DNA of 33,189 nucleotides. Source: Sphingobacteriales bacterium (GTDB lineage: Bacteria; Bacteroidota; Bacteroidia; Chitinophagales; UBA2359). This document shows, one piece after another, positions 14,703 through 22,827 of this stretch. The stretch covers positions 1-33,189 of the forward strand of contig JADKCK010000077.1 of the NCBI GenBank assembly GCA_016718845.1. The letters are read 5' to 3'. The notes beneath the pieces were generated by a model. That model saw nothing but the letters and a program-made list of their open reading frames with translations, searched no databases and was not told the DNA's origin. The translations under genes were made by a program, and so were the position numbers. The first letter of the stretch is position 1, and every line of letters starts with the position of its first letter.

Positions 14703-14734
14703 TTTGGTTTTTTGCTAAAAGCACCGTACCTTTG
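14703..14734 (+). promoter_or_regulatory. Bacteroidota-type promoter for the transglycosylase
   Basis: TTTG (14703-14706), a 20-nt spacer and TACCTTTG (14727-14734) match the phylum consensus. Transcription would start about 7 nt downstream, leaving a leader of about 40 nt before the ATG at 14782. Confidence 0.75.
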
Positions 14735-14781
14735 TGGCATCTTAAAAGAGATTGTAGAAAAAGACAAAAAGGTAGGGCATT

Positions 14782-15504
14782 ATGAAAAAAAATCTGCTTG
14801 GCACAAACCGCGAATTTACCATAAACTATAAAAGTATTGGCATAGTCGCATTATTTATTTTTGTTAGCAATTGGCTAACTTACAAAGTTGTATACCCCAA
14901 CGAAACCGCCGAAATAAGCGCGCACATAGCCCGTGCCAATCCAAAAGAGAGTTTGTATTTGCTTAAGCACGCTCAAAATTATGTTTATGACGCACCCAAA
15001 TTTGAAGAAAAAGTACGACAAATTAGCAGCAAACTCAACATACCACCCGAATGGCTTATGGCTGTTATGCACGCCGAGTCGCGCTTCGATGCATCGGCAA
15101 CTAACAAAAAGGGTGGCGGTACGGCAGGGCTTATCCAATTTACGCCACAAACGGCACAAAAAATGGGCATTACCCTCGAACAGTTGCGTAATATGAACCA
15201 TTTACAACAACTCGATTTTATTTACCAATACCTAAACGAGGTACAACAAAAAAATCATCCGTTTAATAGCCTAACAGAGCTATACATTGGTGTATTGTAT
15301 CCCGAAGGACTGGCAGAAGACTATTGTTTTTCGTTGTATCAAAGCAACGAGGACGACTATCATTTTCACTCGGGATTAGACGAAGACAAAGACGGGCGTA
15401 TTACACTACAAGATATTGATAAGTTTATGAAACGCATCTATCCAACGGCTTACCAAGTACCTAAAAGCAGCGAAACAATTTTTACACGTGTTTTTGGTTT
15501 GTAA
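14782..15504 (+). CDS. membrane-anchored lytic transglycosylase with EF-hand-like loop
   Basis: A 240-residue protein with one N-terminal membrane segment (about 19-35), so the rest is periplasmic. The SLT-type domain has WLMAVMHAESRFDASA, with Glu99 as the likely general acid, then GGGTAGLIQFTPQTA, the G-x-x-Q motif. It should cleave peptidoglycan between MurNAc and GlcNAc to form 1,6-anhydroMurNAc. The last part holds DEDKDGRITLQD (200-211), a textbook 12-residue EF-hand/dockerin-type calcium loop, which is unusual for this family. No partner gene is adjacent. A phage or conjugation origin is possible but unsupported. Confidence 0.88.
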   Translation: MKKNLLGTNREFTINYKSIGIVALFIFVSNWLTYKVVYPNETAEISAHIARANPKESLYLLKHAQNYVYDAPKFEEKVRQISSKLNIPPEWLMAVMHAESRFDASATNKKGGGTAGLIQFTPQTAQKMGITLEQLRNMNHLQQLDFIYQYLNEVQQKNHPFNSLTELYIGVLYPEGLAEDYCFSLYQSNEDDYHFHSGLDEDKDGRITLQDIDKFMKRIYPTAYQVPKSSETIFTRVFGL

Positions 15505-15627
15505 TCATATTTAAAACAAATGTTTACAAATAAGCATAAGATAGGTATAACCCGTAAAAATTGAATATACAAAGCAGTGTTTTTTTAGTAGTTAGGGTTT
15601 GCATATTTTTAATTTCGGTTTCCGACA

Positions 15628-15665
15628 GGGGCTGTTCGAGGGGTGACTCTCGGCAGCCCTTTTGT
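15628..15665 (+). terminator. probable terminator hairpin
   Basis: GGGCTG (15629-15634) pairs with CAGCCC (15654-15659), with an inner CGAG/CTCG stem, followed by TTTTG. It is 125 nt past the transglycosylase stop. Confidence 0.6.
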
Positions 15666-15716
15666 TTGGGTATTAAGCAAGGGTTTCTTAGCTTTTTTTA
15701 TCTACCCAAATATAAC

Positions 15717-15749
15717 AAAAAACGCTACTCGTAAAAGTAGCGTTTTTTT
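15717..15749. terminator. bidirectional terminator hairpin
   Basis: A perfect 13-bp stem (15717-15729 / 15736-15748) with A and T runs on its outer sides, so it could stop transcription in both directions. Two terminators 50 nt apart suggest a short transcript or decayed gene lies nearby. I see no gene I trust in the 15505-16215 spacer. Confidence 0.75.
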
Positions 15750-15931
15750 ATGTGCTTTAGCGTACACTATTGTATTAGCAGTTGCTATTCTGTTTTACTC
15801 ATGTTACGCAGTCTATTCCAATAACAAGGTGTTTTGTATTTTTATACCGAGTTGTGTAGCTGATTTCTTTGGGACCGGCATTATAGGAATTGGCGTTAAG
15901 AAATTTATTGGGGCATAAATGTAGCGTTAAG

Positions 15932-16016
15932 AAAGATATACTGTTTGAAGCACGCCACACCGAACCAAGAAATAAAACCGACAAACAAGCTGTTTGGCGT
16001 GCAAGTTTATATCTTT
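15932..16016. repeat. long imperfect inverted repeat
   Basis: Arms share AAAGATATA (15932-15940) with TATATCTTT (16008-16016), and GCACGCCA (15950-15957) with TGGCGTGC (15995-16002), separated by unequal linkers. This would fold as a two-segment stem with a 37-nt loop. It has no T tail, so a terminator is unlikely; a small mobile-repeat remnant or structured RNA are the alternatives. Confidence 0.55.
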
Positions 16017-16033
16017 TAGCGGAATGTTGCCCA

Positions 16034-16200
16034 TTTTAGCCAATTCCTATACAGCCTTGATTTTTTTGGTTACTTTTTTGATCAAGCAAAAAAGTAACAA
16101 ACTTTTAATAGATGGATAAGCAATAATAACACAACAACAAAGTAGTAACAAAGCCCCATGCCGCTTAATAGCTAACTCCTTTGTGTTGCCTCTGCGTAAC
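16034..16200. repeat. dispersed intergenic repeat, copy 1
   Basis: This block is clearly homologous to 21961-22117 along its whole length: ACAGC(C/A)TTGA, GGTTACTTT, AAGTAACAAA or AATTAACAAA, ACAACAACAAAGTAG, TGCGTAAC. It contains a GTTACTTTTTTG / CAAAAAAGTAAC hairpin. It sits directly downstream of rho on the minus strand. It does not code for protein; a non-autonomous repeat family is the best description. Confidence 0.75.
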
Positions 16201-16215
16201 AACAGTATTTTATTG

Positions 16216-17829
16216 TTATCCATTCATCGAAACTAAAAATTCTTCGTTGCTACGTGTGCCACGCATGTGTTGCAATAAAAAATTCATTGCTTCTTCGGTG
16301 TTCATATCGGCAAGGTGGTTGCGTAATATCCACATGCGTTTAATCACATCGCGCTCAAGCAATAGTTCGTCGTGTCGGGTACTTGATGCCGTAATATCAA
16401 TAGCCGGAAAAATACGTTTGTTGGCAAGGCGGCGGTCAAGTTGCAACTCCATATTGCCAGTACCTTTAAACTCCTCGAAAATAACCTCGTCCATACGCGA
16501 GCCTGTATCTATAAGTGCGGTTGCCAAAATAGTTAGCGAGCCGCCATGCTCAATATTACGAGCAGCGCCAAAAAACTGTTTAGGTTTGTGCAAAGCGTTG
16601 GCTTCTACACCACCCGACAATACTTTGCCCGATGCAGGTGCTATGGTATTGTGGGCGCGGGCAAGGCGGGTAATAGAGTCGAGTAGGATAACTACGTCGT
16701 GTCCGCACTCGACCAATCGTTTGGCTTTTTGCAACACAATCGACGATACTTTTACATGTCGTTCGGCGGGTTCGTCGAAGGTGGAGGAGATAACTTCGGC
16801 TCGCACGCTGCGTTCTATGTCGGTTACTTCTTCGGGTCGTTCATCAATAAGTAGCACAATTAAATACACCTCGGGGTGATTACGGGCTATGGCATTGGCT
16901 ATATCTTTGAGCAAAAAAGTTTTACCAGTTTTGGGTTGTGCCACAATTAAGCCGCGTTGTCCTTTGCCCATAGGCGTAAATAAATCAACGATGCGGGTAG
17001 CATAGTTGTTAGATTCGGTGAAAAGGTTTAGTTTTTCGGTGGGGAAAAGCGGTGTTAAGTAATCAAACTGAATACGGTCGCGCACTTCTTCGGGTAGGCG
17101 CCCGTTTATGGTAGATACTTTTAGCAGGGCAAAGTATTTTTCGCCTTCTTTGGGTGGGCGTATAGCTCCGCAAACGGTGTCGCCGGTTTTAATGCCAAAA
17201 AGTTTTATTTGCGAGGGCGATACGTAGATGTCGTCGGGCGAGGTAAGGTAGTTATAATCGGCTGAACGAAGAAAGCCATAGCCATCGGTCATCATCTCTA
17301 ATACACCTTCGCCTTCTATCAAGCCATCAATTTCTAGGTTAAATTCAACAGTTGTTTCGGTATTTATTTCTTCTTCTAAAAATACTTCGTCTTCGATGTT
17401 GTTAGTGCTTTCTTCGTTTTCTGGGGTTTCTTTTTCGGTGGGGTCAAAGGTGTGCACAATAACAGGGGGCGTAGCCGATAGGTCCAGAAACACATCTTCT
17501 TCGTCGTCTATTGGCTCGTTAATTTGGGCAGGTTCGGGCAGTTTGGGTGTATCTATTTTTGCTACTTTAGGGTCTACTTTAGTTGCCTTAACCGGTGGAT
17601 TTGCTTCCGATTTTGGAGCACGCTTAATTACTTTTCGGGTAGTATTGGCTTTGATTTTTAATTCTTTGATAGGGTCGGTAGGCTGGGCAGTTGCAAGCGC
17701 CTGTTTTTCTAGTATTTGGTAAATAAGCTCTTGTTTTGATAGCTTTTTGTAATTGGCTACCATTAATTTCTCCGCAATTTCTCTCAATTCGGGCACAAGC
17801 GTCTCGTTGAGTTGCAAAACATCATACAT
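16216..17829 (-). CDS. rho: transcription termination factor Rho
   Basis: An RNA-dependent hexameric ATPase. I start it at 17829 (MYDVLQLNETLVPEL), giving 537 residues; the longer frame to 17877 adds a non-conserved hydrophobic stretch. Order: Rho N-terminal helical domain about 5-45; a Lys/Pro- then acidic insertion about 50-170, typical of Bacteroidota and making it longer than E. coli Rho (419); the RNA-binding cold-shock-like domain about 172-238 (GVLEMMTDGYGFLRSADYNY); Walker A AQPKTGKT about 297-304; Walker B VVILLDS with Asp384; Q-loop LSGGVEANAL. All key motifs are intact. It is monocistronic, with a structured leader upstream. Confidence 0.96.
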   Translation of the reverse strand: MYDVLQLNETLVPELREIAEKLMVANYKKLSKQELIYQILEKQALATAQPTDPIKELKIKANTTRKVIKRAPKSEANPPVKATKVDPKVAKIDTPKLPEPAQINEPIDDEEDVFLDLSATPPVIVHTFDPTEKETPENEESTNNIEDEVFLEEEINTETTVEFNLEIDGLIEGEGVLEMMTDGYGFLRSADYNYLTSPDDIYVSPSQIKLFGIKTGDTVCGAIRPPKEGEKYFALLKVSTINGRLPEEVRDRIQFDYLTPLFPTEKLNLFTESNNYATRIVDLFTPMGKGQRGLIVAQPKTGKTFLLKDIANAIARNHPEVYLIVLLIDERPEEVTDIERSVRAEVISSTFDEPAERHVKVSSIVLQKAKRLVECGHDVVILLDSITRLARAHNTIAPASGKVLSGGVEANALHKPKQFFGAARNIEHGGSLTILATALIDTGSRMDEVIFEEFKGTGNMELQLDRRLANKRIFPAIDITASSTRHDELLLERDVIKRMWILRNHLADMNTEEAMNFLLQHMRGTRSNEEFLVSMNG

Positions 17830-17994
17830 ATAAGGCGTATTTAAAAAAAGGTAAGATAAAAATATTGGATGGGACAAATAGCGTAACGATACCGTAATTG
17901 TATCGAAAAAAAATAAAAATGCAAAATAAGGCGAGTCTTCGGTAACGAAGATGCTATGGATAGGATTTTAATGCGATTTGCACGTGCAAAGGTA
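17830..17994 (-). promoter_or_regulatory. rho promoter and structured 5' leader
   Basis: On the minus strand TACCTTTG (17987-17994) is a -7 element; a matching -33 at proper spacing is not clear. The leader of about 150 nt has two hairpins: TCTTCG/CGAAGA (17936-17951) with a 4-nt loop, and CGATAC/GTATCG (17887-17905) with a 7-nt loop. Rho genes are autoregulated in other bacteria; a similar role here is inference. Confidence 0.5.
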
Positions 17995-18675
17995 TTACTT
18001 TTTTTGCAAAAAATAAAAAAACAAGCCTATTTATCTATTTTTTAGAGAAATTATTTTGTTTCGGGCTTTATTTTAACCCTAATAGGTGTTGTGCAACATG
18101 AAGTTATAGCCCTTGTAAACGACATAAAGTTGTGTACTATTTAGGGTTTGATTTAGAAGGGGGATTATGGGTAAAAACGGTCATGTTACGGTTTCTGCTC
18201 GCTTATATGTAGTGCAGGTTTGGTAGCTAAGCTTGTCTTATCGTCATAAAATGTACAAGCGACAGTAACCGTTTGATAACGACATTGAAAAGTTCCAGCT
18301 TTATTCACAAGGTGTGGTTCGGAAGGATAATACAGATACAACAGCAAATCGTTGAAAAGCTATCGACAAAAAATGTGGTGTAAGCTGTTTTTAGTGTATA
18401 GGTTGCAAACTAAAAGATAACAAATGCTATATATCTGGTAGAAAATCAGGGTGTTTTCTGTTGTAAATTAAAAAATAAACAATAATATTGGGTAATTTGA
18501 GCAACCAATTACTACTTTTCAGTGGCTACATTAAAGTATGGAGCGTAATTGTAACCACAATGTGTTTATTTTTAAGTTCAACCTTATTTGGGTTTGTAAA
18601 ATGCAACAACTCCGCTCGCCGATACCTTTCGGATAAAATAGAATTTTAACAGCTAAATTCGCCGCTTCATAAATC
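17995..18675. other. non-coding spacer with a possible coding relic
   Basis: About 680 bp without a convincing gene. On the minus strand 18359 to 18186 is open without an ATG and reads LFNDLLLYLYYPSEPHLV then VACTFYDDKTSLATKPALH before a stop; it could be a decayed ORF. Its ends form an imperfect inverted repeat (ACGGTTTCTG near 18189 and CAGTAACCGT near 18262). Near 18615-18665 a short GC-richer stretch (CTCCGCTCGCCGATACC...) precedes a strong terminator and may belong to a small RNA. Confidence 0.35.
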
Positions 18676-18718
18676 AATACGCCCAGTTTGCAGCACCTGC
18701 AAATTGGGCGTATTTTTT
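18676..18718 (+). terminator. Rho-independent terminator without an upstream gene
   Basis: An 18-bp stem (18676-18693 / 18697-18714, one G-T) with a 3-nt loop and a T6 tail. The nearest plus-strand gene upstream is more than 3 kb away, so it probably ends an unannotated small transcript from 18.4-18.67 kb. Confidence 0.85.
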
Positions 18719-18815
18719 AAATAAAATAAACAAAAAAAAATAAAAAAAATTTAAGCGAAAAGCAACCATTGCTACCTTTTTTTCGTCTTGTACATAAGGT
18801 TTCTGTAAATGGTAT

Positions 18816-18823
18816 TACCTTTG
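18816..18823 (+). promoter_or_regulatory. -7 promoter element (TACCTTTG)
   Basis: TACCTTTG 45 nt before the ATG of the large secreted protein, identical to the elements before tRNA-Phe and the transglycosylase. The -33 box is not perfect at the usual spacing. Confidence 0.6.
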
Positions 18824-18868
18824 CACAGCCAACAAGTTTTGTAATCCTAAATAACCAAAATATATTTT

Positions 18869-21619
18869 ATGTTTAAATTTTTTCTTTTTACACTAGTTTG
18901 CGCCTTATTTTTATCAGCACCATTAACACAAGCACAAGGGCTTGATTGTGGCAGTGATTGTCAGTTTGGCGACAATTTGGTTAACAACCCCGATTTTGAA
19001 AGCTATTCAAGCTGCCCTACAGGCTATAGCAACATAGCACTTGCCATAGGCTGGACACAAGGCGGCGTTAATGGCAGCACCGATTTTATGAATGCCTGTG
19101 CAACAGCTAGTAGCCAAGTTGATGTGCCAACCAACATATTTGGTAGCCAATTGGCAGCAAGCGGCGACGGCTACGCGGGTTTTTACACCTATGTTGATTT
19201 TGGCTCTGGTCCTGGCGAAAATTACCGCGAGTATCTTCGTAGCCAATTAGTAACCCCCATGGAAGTAGGACAAACCTATTTGGTAAAAATGAAAATATCG
19301 CTTGCCGATAACTCGTTTTATGCCACCAACAACTTAGGCATGTATTTTAGCAATTCTATGGCAGAGGTAAACGCCCCCGATGAGGTTAACCCACAAGTAC
19401 AGTTTTTGCAATACGTAACCACCTCCGAAGATTGGGTAACCGTTTGCGCCCTTTTTACGCCCACACAACCATACCAATGGATTGTAATTGGCAATTTTGA
19501 CAACGATTTTGATACCGATTTCGAACAAATATCTAATAACAACATCGAAGGGCTTAACACCGCTTACTACTATGCCGACGATATTTCGATTGCCAAACAA
19601 ACCAGCGAAATACCTTACCTGCAAGCCAATTTTACCATCAACAATCCAGTGCAATGTTTAGACGGCAACCAATTTGTATTTAATAACCTATCAACCGCTA
19701 ATTGCGGCATAGAACCCGCATATATCTGGAACTTAGGCGATGGCACTACCTCGTTTTTCTTTACACCACCTGCACACACCTACGCCAACGACGGCAACTA
19801 TGTAGTAACATTAATTGCTTTTTCGGGTACGGGTCTTGCCGATACCCTTAGCCAAACCGTAACTGTTAGCAATACCAATAACCAATATCAGCAAGCACAA
19901 ATTTGCGAGGGCGAGAGTATTTTGTTGGGCGGCACATTACAAACACAAGCAGGTTTTTATTTTGATACCTACACAAATATAGCAGGCTGCGATAGTATTA
20001 TTACAACCCAATTGTTTGTTAATAACCAGCCACCTAATGTTAGCTTAAACGATGTATCGGCTTGCGGCACCGAATCGGTAACACTGTCTGTTCCGCAAAT
20101 CGAGGGTATAAATTATAACTGGTCGACAGGGGCTACAACACCCAATATTACCGTTACACAATCGGGCATTTATACCGTTTCGGTGAGCAACAACTGCGGC
20201 ACCAAAACTGCACAAGCTGCCGTAATAGTTGGGGCATCGTTTAGCTACAATGCACAAGCCCAAATTTGCGAAGGCGAAAGCCTATTTTTGGGCGGAGCTT
20301 TACAAACACAAACGGGCATTTACACAGATGCCTTTACTACCGCAGCAGGCTGCGACAGTATTGTTAATACACAACTAACAGTAAAAAGCCTGCCACCAAA
20401 TATAACTTTAAACGATGTGTCTACTTGCAACAGCCAGCCAGTTACTTTGTCGGTTGAGCAAACAGAAGGTGTAAATTATAATTGGTCAACAGGGGCTACA
20501 ACACCAAGTATCACTGTTACGCAATCGGGCAACTACGTGGTGTCGGTTAGCAACAGTTGCGGTAACAAAACTGCACAAGCAAATGTGGCAATTATTGCTA
20601 CCCCTACCCTAGATTTAGGCGATGCCAACCAACCGTTTTGCTCCGAAAATGCCAATATATTAGATGCCACCGCCCAAGGAGCCACCACATACTTATGGTC
20701 GGACGGTAGCACAAACGCCACTTTTAGCGTTACCCAATCGGGGGTTTATACCGTAACCGTTACAGGAGAATGTGGCACAACCACCGACCAAGTATGCGCA
20801 TTGGTACAAAGTTGCAACACCAATTGTACCGAGCTAAACATTTTAGATAGCTACACTTGTAATGCAGCAAACGGCACTTACACACTTTATGGCGGAGCTA
20901 ATGGCGGTGTACCTCCCTACCAAATAAGCGGCACTTACAATGGTACTATTGGCAACAATCAATTATTTTCCATCGAAAACATTTCGCAATCAACGCCTTA
21001 TGTTATAAATGTAACCGACGCTACGGGCTGCCTAAAAAGTGTGTTGGTAAAACCTTTATGCGGGGTATTGCCCGTGGGCTTGCTTAATTTTACAGGCAAA
21101 ACAACCGCTAATGGCAATATATTGCAATGGATAACCACCACCGAAATTAACAACCACCATTTTACACTTTATCGTTCTTCAAGCAGCAACAATTTTGTGC
21201 CATTTGCTACCATAACAGGCTCTGGCAATAGCAACACTGTCCAAACTTATAGCTACCCAGACCCAACACCTTTTGCAGGCATAACTTACTACCGCCTATC
21301 ACAAACCGATTACGATGGCAAACAAACCATTGTAGGCAACCTAAGCCTACAACGCCAAGTAACTAACCTAAGTATTACCAGCATTATGCCCATACCCGCC
21401 ACCGATGTGGTAAAAATTAACTTTATAACTGCCACCCAAAGCAATGCCCTATTAAGTTTGCACGATGCGGCAGGTAGATTAATAAGCCAACAAAACATAA
21501 ACACCACTAGCGGTAACAACGAGTTATTGTTAGATGTATCGAAGTATGCAGCAGGTATTTACTTTTTGAGTATCAACAATGGTCAAGAGGTAGCAACAAA
21601 TAAATTACTGAAACGATAA
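18869..21619 (+). CDS. T9SS-secreted multidomain surface protein
   Basis: A 916-residue exported protein with a signal peptide of about 22 residues (ending TQAQ). Order: N-terminal beta-sandwich about 30-250, like carbohydrate-binding modules (NLVNNPDFESY, ADDISI); PKD domain about 255-340 (AYIWNLGDGT); two near-identical units of about 115-120 residues (about 342-460 and 462-575), each with ICEGES(I/L), GCDSI, and NYNWSTGATTP / ITVTQSG; a third Ig-like unit (YLWSDGS); a SprB-like segment (GGVPPYQISG); an FN3-like stretch (LQWITTTEINNHHFTLYRS); and a type A sorting domain about 835-916 (IMPIPATDVVKI, AGRLISQQ, AAGIYFLSI). It is probably cell-surface attached or released, with adhesion or glycan binding as likely roles. 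Confidence 0.92.
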   Translation: MFKFFLFTLVCALFLSAPLTQAQGLDCGSDCQFGDNLVNNPDFESYSSCPTGYSNIALAIGWTQGGVNGSTDFMNACATASSQVDVPTNIFGSQLAASGDGYAGFYTYVDFGSGPGENYREYLRSQLVTPMEVGQTYLVKMKISLADNSFYATNNLGMYFSNSMAEVNAPDEVNPQVQFLQYVTTSEDWVTVCALFTPTQPYQWIVIGNFDNDFDTDFEQISNNNIEGLNTAYYYADDISIAKQTSEIPYLQANFTINNPVQCLDGNQFVFNNLSTANCGIEPAYIWNLGDGTTSFFFTPPAHTYANDGNYVVTLIAFSGTGLADTLSQTVTVSNTNNQYQQAQICEGESILLGGTLQTQAGFYFDTYTNIAGCDSIITTQLFVNNQPPNVSLNDVSACGTESVTLSVPQIEGINYNWSTGATTPNITVTQSGIYTVSVSNNCGTKTAQAAVIVGASFSYNAQAQICEGESLFLGGALQTQTGIYTDAFTTAAGCDSIVNTQLTVKSLPPNITLNDVSTCNSQPVTLSVEQTEGVNYNWSTGATTPSITVTQSGNYVVSVSNSCGNKTAQANVAIIATPTLDLGDANQPFCSENANILDATAQGATTYLWSDGSTNATFSVTQSGVYTVTVTGECGTTTDQVCALVQSCNTNCTELNILDSYTCNAANGTYTLYGGANGGVPPYQISGTYNGTIGNNQLFSIENISQSTPYVINVTDATGCLKSVLVKPLCGVLPVGLLNFTGKTTANGNILQWITTTEINNHHFTLYRSSSSNNFVPFATITGSGNSNTVQTYSYPDPTPFAGITYYRLSQTDYDGKQTIVGNLSLQRQVTNLSITSIMPIPATDVVKINFITATQSNALLSLHDAAGRLISQQNINTTSGNNELLLDVSKYAAGIYFLSINNGQEVATNKLLKR

Positions 21620-21631
21620 ATTATTGGCTTG

Positions 21632-21953
21632 TATTACGCACTACGCTATTTTAACCTTATTTAGGACACAGATTCTACGGATTACACACGGATAAGATGG
21701 ATTTTTATTTGATGATACAAGCAAGTTTATTTTAGAATGATTGGGGTTTTAATAGCGCTGCATGATTGCTAAGTGCCTGCAAAATAGCCCACTTTGAACA
21801 ATTTATTGCTCAACAAACAAATAAACCACCGTCCGTATCTTAAACCACCATTACCCTATACTTTTTGTTTAGATTTGGGCTTTAAATCAACAGTAAATCA
21901 CTTTTTAAAATCCGTGTTTAATCCGTAAAATTCGTGTCCTTGTGTGCGTAATA
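21632..21953. mobile_element. MITE-like element with nested inverted repeats
   Basis: Outer arms TATTACGCAC (21632-21641) and GTGCGTAATA (21944-21953) are perfect. Inner imperfect arms of about 30 bp lie at 21664-21693 and 21911-21940 (GGACAC, ACGGATTA, ACACGGAT). The 220-bp centre has no ORF of note. Arm-like sequence also occurs alone at 4202-4230, which supports a dispersed family. No transposase is encoded and no target duplication could be confirmed. Confidence 0.5.
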
Positions 21954-21960
21954 GCTGCAA

Positions 21961-22117
21961 TTTAGCCCGCCAATTAAATACAGCATTGACTTTTGGGGTT
22001 ACTTTCTTTGTCAAGAAAAATTAACAAACCTTTAATGGGTGAATAAGCAGTAATAAAACAACAACAAAGTAGCAACAAAGCCTCGTGCCACTTGATTAGA
22101 TAACACCCCTGCGTAAC
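21961..22117. repeat. dispersed intergenic repeat, copy 2
   Basis: Homologous over about 150 bp to 16034-16200, with a somewhat decayed GGTTACTTT hairpin. It abuts the MITE-like element. A minus-strand ORF overlapping it and the following bases is best regarded as chance. Confidence 0.75.
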
Positions 22118-22223
22118 ATAAAGTAACTTTATTTTCAAAAAATCGCTGTCATGCTCTGTTTGTTTTGCAGCTGTATACTTATATTTGAAAATACAAATAA
22201 AATTATTTTTTGACATTAAAAAA

Positions 22224-22257
22224 GTCGGCAATTTGTTTCCCAACAAACTGCCGACTA
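22224..22257. repeat. palindromic hairpin, copy A
   Basis: AGTCGGCAATTTGTT (22224-22238) pairs with AACAAACTGCCGACT (22243-22257) with one mismatch and a 4-nt loop. It is nearly the same hairpin as the one at 22495-22522. No T tail follows on the plus strand; on the minus strand TTTTTTAATG follows, so it could act as a terminator there. Confidence 0.7.
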
Positions 22258-22494
22258 ACACTGCTAAGTGATTATTTATACAAAAATACGGCAATAATGC
22301 CCATTAATTGTAGTAGTAAATAACATAATACGTTTGATAAGTAATTTGGGTTAAATCGCATCGATCCTATTAAATAATTAGGCAAGGTAGCGATAAAAAC
22401 GCTTATGTAGCAGTGCCTTGTTAATACTTAGTAATAAGGGATCTAATCTTATATTGAGGATATAGATTATTAAATGTATTTTAAATGGTATAAT

Positions 22495-22522
22495 GGGCAG
22501 TTTGTTTCGCAACAAACTGCCG
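22495..22522. repeat. palindromic hairpin, copy B
   Basis: GCAGTTTGTT (22497-22506) and AACAAACTGC (22511-22520) around a TCGC loop. Core and loop closely match copy A 270 bp away. The spacer between them and on to 22700 shows no gene; the 21620-22827 gap therefore consists of repeats, hairpins and the sigma-factor promoter region. Confidence 0.7.
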
Positions 22523-22700
22523 GTATACAGTTCACTTTTTCCCAATACGATACTTTACTTTTACTAACTTTTATCGGTGTTATTTTTTTAGAAATTTTTT
22601 TCAAAAATATAGACTACTAAACTTGCAGTATCGTATTGCTGCCCAAACGCTTACAACCATGCAAGCTTAAGCAATGTTGTTGTTTATTGCACAAAACAGA

Positions 22701-22798
22701 AAAACGTCAGGTAATAAAGTCAAAAAAGTTGTAATTTTGCAAAAAAAAAGAATTGACTACCTAAAATTTATTTTTTGTAGCTAAAAACCTGACGTTTT
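22701..22798 (+). promoter_or_regulatory. 12-bp inverted repeat enclosing the sigma-factor promoter
   Basis: AAAACGTCAGGT (22701-22712) and ACCTGACGTTTT (22787-22798) are perfect complements 74 nt apart. Between them, TAATTTTG at about 22731-22738 fits the -7 consensus TAnnTTTG. The right arm ends 29 nt before the ATG at 22828. Two inverted half-sites around a promoter suggest binding of a regulator, or looping, at the sigma-factor operon. Confidence 0.5.
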
Positions 22799-22827
22799 GC
22801 CCTCAATTGTTATTAATCATTAAGTTT

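Noticed and set aside
15643..15918. 91-codon plus-strand ORF with hydrophobic stretches
   Set aside because: It starts inside one terminator hairpin and reads through a second, so it cannot be a normal gene.
21974..22294. 106-codon minus-strand ORF
   Set aside because: It overlaps the dispersed repeat (copy 2) and a palindromic hairpin, and has no recognisable protein features.
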